Shown piece after piece: positions 34,905 to 42,523 of a stretch of DNA of 64,000 nt (the stretch's first letter is position 1; each line of letters begins with the position of its first letter). The DNA comes from Trebonia kvetii (lineage in GTDB: Bacteria > Actinomycetota > Actinomycetes > Streptosporangiales > Streptosporangiaceae). The position numbers and the translations under genes were made by a program. The notes beneath the pieces are model-generated. The model was given only the letters and a program-made list of their open reading frames with translations, did not search any database and was not told the DNA's origin. The DNA lies in assembly GCF_007827045.1 (NCBI RefSeq), contig NZ_RPFW01000004.1:744001-808000 (forward strand), written 5' to 3'.

Positions 34905-36290
34905 GTGACTGAGTCCGGCCGCCACTTATCACTCCGCAATAAAAACCAGCCAGTGACAGCGGAATTACTCGCAAGTAACATCAGCGGTGTGGAAAAGTAC
35001 GCCGAAGTACTTTTGACCGGCCAGCCGCCAGGCCCCGATGGCCAGGCGCCAGGCTCGGCTGCAGCAGCGGGCTGGCTGCCTCCCGCGTTCGGAACGCTCG
35101 CCGAGGACATCGCCGCCGCCGTCATGAGCGAGGTCGAGGAGTACGCGCAGCCAGCCGACGAGGAGGCCGCCCGGGCCGTGCGCCGCGTGGCCAGGGACGC
35201 CGTGGCGGGCTTCGCCGCCCGCCTCACCGGCCCGGCGGCGTCTCCGGTGGCACAGCCGCCGGGGGCGGCGTCGGCGGCAGGCATGTTCCGCGACCTTGGC
35301 AGGCTCCTCGCCATGGAGGGGCGCAGCCTCGGCGCGCTGCACGCCGCACTGCGGGTCGGCGCGCGGGTCACCTGGCACCGCCTGCTTGAGCAGGCGAGGC
35401 AGGGCAGCGGGAACCCGGAAACGTTCACCCGCGTCGGCGAGACGGTCTTCTGGTACCTCGATGAGCTCACCGCCTCCTGCTCGGCAGGCTATGCCGAGGC
35501 ACGGGCCGAGCTCGCCGGTGACACGAACGAACTGCGGCGGCGCCTGCTCGACATGCTCACGTCGAGCCCGGCCCCTCCCGCTCCGGCGATCGCGGGCCTG
35601 GCCAGGGCGGCCGGCTGGCCGCTGCCGCGGCGGGTGGCCGCGGTGGCGCTCACCCCGCTTGCCGGGCGTGCCTGCGGTCCGCTGCCGCCAGGAGTGCTCG
35701 CCGACCTGACGCGGCGCGACCCGTGCCTGCTCATCGCCGACCCGGACGGCCCCGGCCGACGGCAGCAGCTCGCGACCCTGCTTGGCGGCTGGCTGACAAC
35801 GGCTGAACCCGATGGCGGCCGCGCGCCGTCCCACGCGCAGCTGGCCGCGGTCGGGCCGTTGGTGTCGCTGACCGGAGCGGGTGGGTCGCTGCGCTGGGCG
35901 GGCCGGGCGCTCGCTCTGGCCGGGCGGGGCCTCATCCGGGTGGAGAGCAGCGCCGGCGGGGCGGCGGGGATCGCCTGGTGCGAGGACCACCTGCCGACAC
36001 TGGTGCTGCTTGCCGACGAGGACCTGGCGGCGGCGCTCAGCAGGCAGGCGCTCACGCCGCTGCGCGGGCTGCGCCCCGACCAGGCTGACCGGCTGGCGCG
36101 GACGCTGCTGGCCTGGCTGGAGAGCGCCGACGACGCCAATGCCGCGGCCCGCCTGCTGCACGTGCATCCGCAGACGATCCGCTACCGGCTGCGACAGGTA
36201 AGCGAGCTGTTCGGTGACGCTCTCGGCGAGCCGGACACGCGGTTCAGGCTGCTGCTCGCCCTGCGGGCCAGGCTGCTGCTCGGCGCGTAG
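34905..36290 (+). CDS. PucR/CdaR family transcriptional regulator
   Basis: 461 aa, GTG start. The middle region is helical (RDLGRLLAMEGRSLGALHAAL, near residues 128-148, a phrase shared by many actinobacterial PucR-type regulators). The C-terminal HTH_30 domain is ADDANAAARLLHVHPQTIRYR (split helix-turn-helix) then LRQVSELFGDAL. There is no recognisable ligand domain at the N-terminus. Regulators of this layout often sit divergent to secreted lipases in actinobacteria; control of the lipase at 33835-34830 is inferred from position. Confidence 0.82.
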   Translation: MTESGRHLSLRNKNQPVTAELLASNISGVEKYAEVLLTGQPPGPDGQAPGSAAAAGWLPPAFGTLAEDIAAAVMSEVEEYAQPADEEAARAVRRVARDAVAGFAARLTGPAASPVAQPPGAASAAGMFRDLGRLLAMEGRSLGALHAALRVGARVTWHRLLEQARQGSGNPETFTRVGETVFWYLDELTASCSAGYAEARAELAGDTNELRRRLLDMLTSSPAPPAPAIAGLARAAGWPLPRRVAAVALTPLAGRACGPLPPGVLADLTRRDPCLLIADPDGPGRRQQLATLLGGWLTTAEPDGGRAPSHAQLAAVGPLVSLTGAGGSLRWAGRALALAGRGLIRVESSAGGAAGIAWCEDHLPTLVLLADEDLAAALSRQALTPLRGLRPDQADRLARTLLAWLESADDANAAARLLHVHPQTIRYRLRQVSELFGDALGEPDTRFRLLLALRARLLLGA

Positions 36291-36320
36291 CTCGTCGCGG
36301 CGTCAGGCCAGGGCACGCAC

Positions 36321-36368
36321 ATCCCCCCAGGGGGATAGGGTACGATCGTGGTATCCCCGTGGGGGGAT
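36321..36368 (+). promoter_or_regulatory. Twin G/C-tract palindromes around a -10, CsoR-type operator
   Basis: Site 1: atccccc-ca-gggggat (36321-36336). Site 2: atcccc-gtgg-ggggat (36353-36368). Between them lies TACGAT (36341-36346), a plausible -10. Palindromes made of C and G tracts bounded by A/T are the recognition pattern of CsoR/RcnR/FrmR-type (DUF156) repressors that sense copper, nickel, formaldehyde or persulfide. No such repressor gene is in the window. Confidence 0.5.
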
Positions 36369-36392
36369 GTTCAACGGAAGGAGTCCCACCGC

Positions 36393-36773
36393 ATGTCTGA
36401 CCACGCCTCCGCACACGGCAAGACCGTGCTTCGCCAGCAATCTCCGCTTCACCGCGAGCTCCGCCGCGCCATCCCAGACGTCTACGCGGGCTTCGGCGAG
36501 TTGCACCGGGCGGCGTTCGCCGACGGGGTGCTCGACGTCCGGACCAAGGAGCTCATCGCCCTGGCGATCGGAGTCGTGGAGGGCTGCGACGGCTGCATCG
36601 CCTCGCACGCCCAGGCGGCGGCACAGGCCGGCGCGACCCGCCAGGAGGCCGCGGAGGCGATCGGCGTCACCTTCCTGATGAAGGGCGGCCCCGCCACGAT
36701 CTACGGTCCGCGCGCCTACGATGCCTTCTGCGAGTTCGCGCAGGCCCGCGAGGCTGGCGAGAACGCGGCCTGA
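36393..36773 (+). CDS. Carboxymuconolactone decarboxylase/AhpD family protein
   Basis: 126 aa. AAGGAG ribosome site at 36377-36382 and start MSDHASAHG; the upstream frame is not used. The all-alpha AhpD fold carries the redox motif GCDGCIASHAQAA (C-x-x-C then His), so it is more likely an alkylhydroperoxidase-like thiol enzyme than a decarboxylase. It is preceded by two G/C-tract palindromes (36321-36368) suggesting control by a metal or thiol-stress repressor of the CsoR family. The next gene, a Cys-rich mini-protein, follows 40 bp downstream. Confidence 0.88.
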   Translation: MSDHASAHGKTVLRQQSPLHRELRRAIPDVYAGFGELHRAAFADGVLDVRTKELIALAIGVVEGCDGCIASHAQAAAQAGATRQEAAEAIGVTFLMKGGPATIYGPRAYDAFCEFAQAREAGENAA

Positions 36774-36812
36774 CGGCCACCCCACCAGATAGCGAAGAAA
36801 AAGGAAGCCTCG

Positions 36813-36983
36813 ATGTGCCGTCCCGTCCCCTGTAAGACCTGCGGCAAGACCAGCTGGGCCGGCTGCGGCCAGCACGTGGCTCAGGTCAAGGCCGGCGTCC
36901 CCGCAGACCAGTGGTGTGCCGGGCACCCGGCCGCGGCAGGGAAGCAGCAGGGCCGCCTGGCCAAGCTTTTCCGCCTGCGCTAA
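36813..36983 (+). CDS. Cys-rich small zinc-ribbon protein
   Basis: 56 aa, with ribosome site aaaaaggaa upstream of ATG 36813. The sequence starts MCRPVPCKTCGKTSWAGCGQ and has six Cys (C2, C7, C10, C18 and a later W-C) plus His at 21, consistent with one zinc site. Closely similar mini-proteins are widespread in actinobacteria without assigned function. It is probably co-transcribed with the AhpD-like gene, suggesting a part in metal or redox defence. Confidence 0.72.
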   Translation: MCRPVPCKTCGKTSWAGCGQHVAQVKAGVPADQWCAGHPAAAGKQQGRLAKLFRLR

Positions 36984-37361
36984 CCCCTGACGTCGCAGCG
37001 GCGTGTCGTAGCCCGGGTGCGCGACGGCGAGCCGGGTCGCGACAATGGCGCGGAACTCCCTGGCGATCTCGGCGAGCTGGTGGTCGCGGCGGCCGGCCCG
37101 GATCTCGGCGGCCAGCTCCGCCTCGTCGGCGGCCCCGAGCCGGGCGAGCAGGCCGGCGTAGGCGCGCTGGTCGGCTTCGCCGCGCGCCAGTTCCCGCTCG
37201 ACCATGGCAAGCGCGTTCGCGGCGACGCGGGCGCCGAACCCGGACGGCGGGGGCGCGCTTCCCGCGGCGGCGGCCGCGAGGGATTCCCTGACGGCGGCCA
37301 CCAGCTCGCCGAGCGTGGGCCGGCCGTAGACGGTGTGGCCGGCGGCTGAGGAGGCAGGCAT
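36984..37361 (-). CDS. DUF6285 domain protein (stop codon apparently lost)
   Basis: The conserved part is about 126 codons from ATG 37361: GRPTLGELVAAVRESL, then ARVAANALAMVERELARG and a C-terminal helix ending VATRLAVAHPGY, where family members stop within a few residues. Here the frame stays open to 36303, antisense to the Cys-rich and AhpD-like genes, while a TAG lies one frame over at 36980-36985. A one-base indel near the end is the simplest explanation. DUF6285 proteins accompany APH-like phosphotransferases and acyl-CoA dehydrogenases, as here; the start overlaps the upstream stop by one base. Confidence 0.75.
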
Positions 37362-38380
37362 CAGGCGATCCCCTGTTCCGCGAGCAGCTCAAGTAGGTCC
37401 CACTCGTTCTCGCAGGCGCGGCGGCCGACGGCGGCGAGCTCGACGGAGCGGGTCTGGCCGGACAGGTGACGGTGGGCCTGGTACTGACACAGCACCCCCC
37501 AGCGCAGCGTGCCGAGTACCTGCCACCAGCGCAGCGCGTCCCTGTCGACCGCCCTGCCCGCCGCGCGTTCGTAGCCGGCGACGAACTCCTCGATCGAGCC
37601 GAGACCGCCCGCCGGCCGGTCGTCCGCGCCGAAACGCCAGGCCCGGACGCAGAACCAGCCAAGGTCCTCCAGCGGATCGCCGCGGTGCACCAGCTCCCAG
37701 TCGAGCACCGCGGCGAGCCCCGAGTCGTCCACCATCAGGTTGCCGAGTCGGAAGTCGCCGTGCACGATGGCGCTGCCGCCAGGCGCTGGGCGATGGTGCA
37801 GCAGCCAGCGCAGCGCGACCTCGAAGACGGCGCTGGGCTGCCCAAGCGAGTCCATCCAGTCACCCCACAGCACGAGCGGGTCATGCTCGGGCAACCCGAG
37901 GACGGAGTCAGGGTCGGCCGCGTGCAGCGCGGCGAGCGCCGTCGCGGACTGCGCGAGCAGCCGCTGGCGCGCGCCGGGAGTGGCCGACCGCAGGATGCGA
38001 CGGGGGATGGTCTCACCGGGAACCCGGGCGCTGACCAGGTATCCGCAGCCGAGAGCGCTGGTGTCGTCACTCGCGCAGAGCACCGCGGGCACGGGCATCC
38101 CGGCTGCGGCGGCGGCCCGCTGGCTGGCCGCCTCGAGCTCCATCCCGGCGTTGAGGCCCCCGCTGGTGTCACCGTCTGGGTCGACTGGCTTGCCCGTCCG
38201 CAGCACGAGCTCGTGCTTGCGGCCGTCGCCGCCGTGCACCTGGATTCCCCAGATCTGCCTGCTCGCCCCGCCGGACAGCGGCTCCACCCGGCCGACGCGC
38301 AGGCCGGGTCCGAGGACCGGGGCGAGCAGCTCGGGCAGCCGGTCCGCGATCGCCGCCGAGGACTGGCCGGGGCCGGTCAT
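37361..38380 (-). CDS. Phosphotransferase family (APH-like) protein
   Basis: 339 aa aminoglycoside-phosphotransferase/choline-kinase fold. N-lobe LSGGASRQIWGIQV; catalytic loop IVHGDFRLGNLMVDD (Asp in HGD) and LDWELVHRGDPLEDLGW (metal-binding D-x-D type). In actinobacteria this subgroup is coupled to acyl-CoA dehydrogenases (ACAD10/11-like pairing) and is thought to phosphorylate hydroxyacyl compounds rather than antibiotics. It is translationally coupled on both sides (ATGA with the acyl-CoA dehydrogenase, TGATG with DUF6285). Confidence 0.88.
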   Translation of the reverse strand: MTGPGQSSAAIADRLPELLAPVLGPGLRVGRVEPLSGGASRQIWGIQVHGGDGRKHELVLRTGKPVDPDGDTSGGLNAGMELEAASQRAAAAAGMPVPAVLCASDDTSALGCGYLVSARVPGETIPRRILRSATPGARQRLLAQSATALAALHAADPDSVLGLPEHDPLVLWGDWMDSLGQPSAVFEVALRWLLHHRPAPGGSAIVHGDFRLGNLMVDDSGLAAVLDWELVHRGDPLEDLGWFCVRAWRFGADDRPAGGLGSIEEFVAGYERAAGRAVDRDALRWWQVLGTLRWGVLCQYQAHRHLSGQTRSVELAAVGRRACENEWDLLELLAEQGIA

Positions 38381-39615
38381 CCGCGGCCGAATCCGAACAG
38401 CCGCTGCGCGACCCGGCGCATCTGCATCTCCTCCGAGCCCTCGGTGATCCGGTAGCGGCGGTGGTGGCGGTAGATGTGCTCGAACGGCTGGTGCCTGGTG
38501 TAGCCAAGGCCGCCGAAAACCTGCATCGCGCGGTCAGCAGCGTCGCAGGCCAGCCGGTTCGCGCGGTAGTTCGCCATCGCGACGTGATCGGAGACCGCCA
38601 TGTGGTGCTCGCGGTCGAGCTCCGCCGCGGTGGACCGCACAAGCAGCCGGACCATCTGCGCCTCGGTCTGCAGTTCCACGAGCGGCCACTGGATGGCCTG
38701 GTTGACAGCCAGCGGACGGCCGAACACCGTGCGTTCCTTGGCGTAGCGGACGGCCTCGTTGATGCAGTACTGCGCCGCGCCCAGGCTGGAGGCGGCCTGC
38801 CTGATGCGGTTCTCGTGGACGAACGCCTGCGCGACGTCGAGCCCGCCGTCCACCTTGCCGAGTACCGCGTCGGCCGGGACGCGGACGTCATGCAGCACGA
38901 CCTCCGCGTGGTCGGTCGGCATGTTGAAGGTCCACCAGTAGAACGGGATTTCGAAGCCGGGTGCGCCGACCGGGACGATGAAGGCGGTGATGCCCCGTGC
39001 CTCGCCAGCGCGGCCGGAGGTACGGGCGAAGACCAGGTCATGCGTCGCCCGGTGCACGCCGGTATTGAACCGCTTGGTGCCGTTGATGCGCCAGCCGTCG
39101 CCATCGGCCTCCGCGGTGGTCTCCAGCCATGTCGCGTCCGTGCCGTGCTCCGGCTCGGTCAGGCCGAAGGCAAGCGAGCGCTCGCCTGCGAGCATCGCCT
39201 GCGCCCAGGCCGCGCGCTGGGCATCGGTGCCGAAGCGGTCCATCATGATCACCAGCGGGAAGTTCCCGACGATGGAGGACTCGTCCTGCAGGTCGTTGTG
39301 GAGTCCGAGACCCCGGGTGGCCAGGTGCTCGCGGATGACGGCCATGTCGAGGTTGCTGCCGTCCTGGCCGCCGAGCGCGGCGGGCAGGCCGTAGCGCAGC
39401 CAGCCGGCGGCGTCGGCGAGCCTGCGCATCTGGGTGAGCAGTTCCTCCCACTCCCGGCTGGGCAGGCCGCCGCGATCAAGGTCGGTACGCGCGAACTCGC
39501 GCCGCTCGTCGAAGAACTGCTTGTGCTGCTCCTGCAGCGGCACGATCTCCGCCTCGATGAACGCGTCCATGCGCTGGAGCAGCGGCGGCAGGTGGTCTGG
39601 CAGGTCGAAGTTCAC
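38377..39615 (-). CDS. Acyl-CoA dehydrogenase
   Basis: 412 aa FAD enzyme, GTG start with GGAGAA upstream. N-terminal helical domain, then the flavin/substrate-binding core LAFGLTEPEHGTDATWLETTAE, the middle beta domain (GDGWRINGTKRFNTGVHRATH) and the C-terminal helices with VFGGLGYTRHQPFEHIYRHHR. The active-site base cannot be assigned with certainty. It is the first of three coupled genes with an APH-like kinase and DUF6285, a set linked to oxidation of hydroxylated or branched acyl-CoAs. The TetR gene 89 bp upstream is in the same direction. Confidence 0.92.
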   Translation of the reverse strand: MNFDLPDHLPPLLQRMDAFIEAEIVPLQEQHKQFFDERREFARTDLDRGGLPSREWEELLTQMRRLADAAGWLRYGLPAALGGQDGSNLDMAVIREHLATRGLGLHNDLQDESSIVGNFPLVIMMDRFGTDAQRAAWAQAMLAGERSLAFGLTEPEHGTDATWLETTAEADGDGWRINGTKRFNTGVHRATHDLVFARTSGRAGEARGITAFIVPVGAPGFEIPFYWWTFNMPTDHAEVVLHDVRVPADAVLGKVDGGLDVAQAFVHENRIRQAASSLGAAQYCINEAVRYAKERTVFGRPLAVNQAIQWPLVELQTEAQMVRLLVRSTAAELDREHHMAVSDHVAMANYRANRLACDAADRAMQVFGGLGYTRHQPFEHIYRHHRRYRITEGSEEMQMRRVAQRLFGFGRG

Positions 39616-39704
39616 GTATGTTCTCCGTTGAACGTGACTGTACCGATCACTCGATAGGACTAGTTGAACATGTCGAGGATGCCCTTGCCAGCCACCGCGC
39701 GCGG

Positions 39705-40325
39705 CTAGGCGCGCCCGTCCTCGGCTCGCCAGTAGACCGCCTTAACCCAGATGGTGGCCACCGCGTCCAGGGCACGCTCATCGTCGAGCGGCACGCCCTT
39801 CTCGCCGCCCTGCCCGAGCCAGATGTAGCAGAAGTGCTCGAGCATGGCCGACAGTGCCGAGGCCGTCATGACCGGATCGACACCCGGGCAGTAGCCCCGC
39901 GCCTGCGCCAGCCGTACCTCGCCGGCGATCCGCCTGATCGCCTCGCCGCGCAGCTCAAGCCAGCGGTCGTGGAAGCTGCCCTCGACCATCGCGGCCTGAA
40001 AGATGCCGATCAGCTCGCCGCGCCGCTTTGCGTAGGTCCGCCAGAACCCGGCGACCGCCTCGCGCAGCGCGTCCGGGCCGGCCAGGCCGGCCCGGAACGG
40101 CAGCATCGCCAGGGACGTCGCTTCCTCGTGGAACTCCTCGGCGAGCGCGATGAGCAGGTCCGCCTTGGTGTCGTAGTAGTTGTAAAAGGACGCCGCCGAC
40201 CGGCCGGCCTCCGCCGCGATGTCACCGATCTTGGCGTTGAGGTAGCCGTCGCGCGCGAACACCACCCGGGCGGCCTCCTTGAAGGCCTCATCGGTGGCAC
40301 GTCCCTTGCGCCCCGTCCTGGTCAC
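39705..40325 (-). CDS. TetR/AcrR family transcriptional regulator
   Basis: 206 aa, GTG start. HTH: DEAFKEAARVVFARDGYLNA then KIGDIAAEAGRSAASFYNYY; the rest is a helical ligand-binding domain with a conserved TetR_C pattern (FWRTYAKRRGELIGIF). It sits between the acyl-CoA ligase and acyl-CoA dehydrogenase genes, all leftward, so it is the probable local repressor with an acyl-CoA or aromatic ligand. Its operator may be the 24-bp palindrome at 42440-42463 (inference). Confidence 0.88.
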   Translation of the reverse strand: MTRTGRKGRATDEAFKEAARVVFARDGYLNAKIGDIAAEAGRSAASFYNYYDTKADLLIALAEEFHEEATSLAMLPFRAGLAGPDALREAVAGFWRTYAKRRGELIGIFQAAMVEGSFHDRWLELRGEAIRRIAGEVRLAQARGYCPGVDPVMTASALSAMLEHFCYIWLGQGGEKGVPLDDERALDAVATIWVKAVYWRAEDGRA

Positions 40326-40346
40326 GAGGCCCCCGTCATGCGACTG

Positions 40347-41840
40347 TCACGAGACGCGCCTGTCCTGCCCGGCCCAGAACGGCCCGCGCAGCTCCGCGCG
40401 CAGCACCTTCCCCGTCGCGTTGCGCGGCAGCTCCTCGACGACAGTGACGCCGGTGGGGCACTTGTACCCGGCGAGCCGCTCGCGGGCAAAGCTCAGCAGC
40501 TCGTCGGTGTCCAGGCCGGGCCCGGCGACGACCACCGCGTGCACGGTCTCGCCCCGCCGCGCGTCGGGGATGCCGATCACAGCGATGTCGGCGACCGCCG
40601 GGTGCCCGGCGAGCACCGCCTCGACCTCGGCGGGGTACACGTTCTCGCCGCCGGTGATCACCATGTCCTTGAGCCGCTCGACGATCGTGATGAAGCCGTC
40701 GGCGTCGAGGGTTCCCACATCCCCGGTCCGGTAGAAGCCGTCGGGGGTGAGGGTCGCGGCGGTGGCCTCGGCGTCGTTCCAGTAGCCGGGCAGCGGTTCC
40801 GCACCGCACACCTGGATCTCGCCGAGGTCGCCGAGCCGCACCTCCCAGCCGAGCGACGGCCGGCCGGCCGTGGCCAGCCGCCCCCGCGCTGGGTCGTGGT
40901 CGCGCGGCGAGAGCGAGCTGATCGGCAGCGGACCGGTCTCGGTGCTCGCGTAGTTCTGCCGGAAGCGGCAGCCGAGCACGGTGACGGCGCGCTCGAGCGC
41001 GTCCGGCCTGATCGGCGAGGCGCCGTAGACGATCTCGATCAGGTTCGACAGGTCAGGACGCTGCGCGCGCGAGCTCACCTCGGCCGTCACCGCCGCGATG
41101 AGCGTGGGGACCAGCTGCGTCAGCTGGATCCGGCGGCTGGCCAGCTCGTCGACGTACCCGGCCGGGTCGAACCCGCCGAGCAGGTGCAGGTGCCCGCCGG
41201 TGAACAGCACGTAGACCAGGTTCGCCAGGCCCGCGACGTGAAACAGCGGCAGTGCGCTCAGGTGCCTGGCGCCTGGCGCCGCCTCGGGCACCTCCAGGCT
41301 CATGAACGTGACCGCGCCGATCAGCTGATCGTGCGTCAGCGGCACGAGCTTGGGCCGTCCGGTGGTGCCGCTCGTGTGCAGCAGCAGGGCGGGCTCGGCG
41401 CCGCGCAGCCGGTCGGCAGGACGCGCGGGCGGTAGTGCCTGGCCGCCCCCGCCGAGACCTGGCAGCAGGCGGACGCCCAGGGGAGCGGCGCCCGCTGCGG
41501 CAAGCGCCGCGCAGTCGTCGTCGGTCACTACGACCCCCGGCCTCATCAGCTCGAGCAACGCGGTCACCTCAGGCGCGGCGAGCCGCCAGTTGACCGCGGC
41601 GGGCAGCGCGCCCGCCCTGATCAGGCCGAGCACGGCCGTCACCCAGCCCGCCTGGTTGCGCGCGATGACCGGCACCACGTCGCCAGGACCGACGCCGGCC
41701 GCCGCGAACGCGCCGGCGGACGCCTCCACGGTGTTGAGCAGCGCCGCGTAGCTCAGCTCAGCGCCGCGGTCGTCAGACACCGCCACCAGGTCGGGCTGTA
41801 CTGCGGCCCGCCATTCGAGCACGTGGACCAGGGAGAGCAT
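40347..41840 (-). CDS. AMP-binding acyl-CoA synthetase
   Basis: 497 aa ANL superfamily ligase. P-loop HTSGTTGRPKLVPLTH near residue 155, A5-type NYASTETGPLP, YRTGDVG and the hinge ERLKDMVITGGENVYPAEVE, with the catalytic Lys in NATGKVLRAEL near 481. It activates a carboxylic acid to its CoA thioester through an acyl-adenylate; substrate unknown (medium-chain, aromatic or cyclic acid). It is a close relative of the ligase at 48710-50299. The start overlaps the VOC gene stop by one base. Confidence 0.92.
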   Translation of the reverse strand: MLSLVHVLEWRAAVQPDLVAVSDDRGAELSYAALLNTVEASAGAFAAAGVGPGDVVPVIARNQAGWVTAVLGLIRAGALPAAVNWRLAAPEVTALLELMRPGVVVTDDDCAALAAAGAAPLGVRLLPGLGGGGQALPPARPADRLRGAEPALLLHTSGTTGRPKLVPLTHDQLIGAVTFMSLEVPEAAPGARHLSALPLFHVAGLANLVYVLFTGGHLHLLGGFDPAGYVDELASRRIQLTQLVPTLIAAVTAEVSSRAQRPDLSNLIEIVYGASPIRPDALERAVTVLGCRFRQNYASTETGPLPISSLSPRDHDPARGRLATAGRPSLGWEVRLGDLGEIQVCGAEPLPGYWNDAEATAATLTPDGFYRTGDVGTLDADGFITIVERLKDMVITGGENVYPAEVEAVLAGHPAVADIAVIGIPDARRGETVHAVVVAGPGLDTDELLSFARERLAGYKCPTGVTVVEELPRNATGKVLRAELRGPFWAGQDRRVS

Positions 41841-42421
41841 CAGGCTCTCGCGCCGGTGCGGTCGGCACCAGTCCGGTCAGCACTGGTCTTCGGCTCGTGC
41901 CGCACGTCGCCCGGCTGGCCCATGACCCGTCGCCAGCAGGCGAACTCGAGCAGGATTCCGTCGGGGTCCTGGAAGTAGAAGGAACGAACGAACACGCCAG
42001 GGTGCAGTTCGCGGGCGACGCCGAACTCGCTGTCGTCGTGGTCGAGGATCGGGGACACCCGGACGCCCTTGGCCTTCAGCTTGGCCCGGTACTCGAGGAA
42101 CCGCTCCTCAGGCACGTTGAACGCGACGTGGTTCATCGAGCCGACCGCGCTCGTCCACTCGCCGATGCCGGGCACCGTGACCGGCGCGGAGACGCCGGGC
42201 ACCGCGTCGGGCGCGTCGGGGAACCAGAAGAACGCCAGCGCGTTGCCTCCCCCCATGTCGAAGAAGAAGTGCTGCCCGGCCCCGAGGCCCAGGTTGATCG
42301 TCTTGATCAGCCGCATGCCGAGCACCTGCGTGTAGAACTCGACGGTGCGCTTCATGTCCGAGCAGACGAGCGCCAGGTGGTTGACGCCGCCGATGTCGAA
42401 CTCCTCGTTCCGCCATTCCAT
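41840..42421 (-). CDS. VOC family (glyoxalase/extradiol dioxygenase-like) protein
   Basis: 193 aa starting MEWRNEEFDIGG with a GGGAGG ribosome site; the longer frame upstream runs through the operator and is rejected. Two beta-alpha-beta-beta-beta modules: NHLALVCSDMKRTVEFYTQ and NHVAFNVPEERFLEYR, with FQDPDGILLEFACW at the end. Candidate metal ligands are the two Asn-His His residues and the final Glu. It could be an extradiol-type dioxygenase, a lactoylglutathione lyase-like enzyme or an epimerase. It heads the leftward operon leading into the acyl-CoA ligase. Confidence 0.85.
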   Translation of the reverse strand: MEWRNEEFDIGGVNHLALVCSDMKRTVEFYTQVLGMRLIKTINLGLGAGQHFFFDMGGGNALAFFWFPDAPDAVPGVSAPVTVPGIGEWTSAVGSMNHVAFNVPEERFLEYRAKLKAKGVRVSPILDHDDSEFGVARELHPGVFVRSFYFQDPDGILLEFACWRRVMGQPGDVRHEPKTSADRTGADRTGARA

Positions 42422-42439
42422 GCGGGCCTCCCTGAAACT

Positions 42440-42463
42440 AAAACTGAAGTTAGATTCAGTTTT
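42440..42463. promoter_or_regulatory. 24-bp palindrome between VOC and hydrolase genes
   Basis: Perfect 9-bp arms (aaaactgaa / ttcagtttt) with a 6-bp centre, 18 bp from the VOC start and 60 bp from the divergent hydrolase start. It is the AT-rich island in an otherwise GC-rich area and has the form of a TetR-type operator controlling both directions. Confidence 0.65.
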
Positions 42464-42523
42464 GCGCCCGGAAACTGTACAGTCAAGCTCCAGCACAGCA
42501 TTCGCAGCGAAGCGAGGTGTCTC

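Noticed and set aside
39618..41435. 605-codon + strand frame opposite TetR and acyl-CoA ligase
   Set aside because: Antisense to two clear family members.
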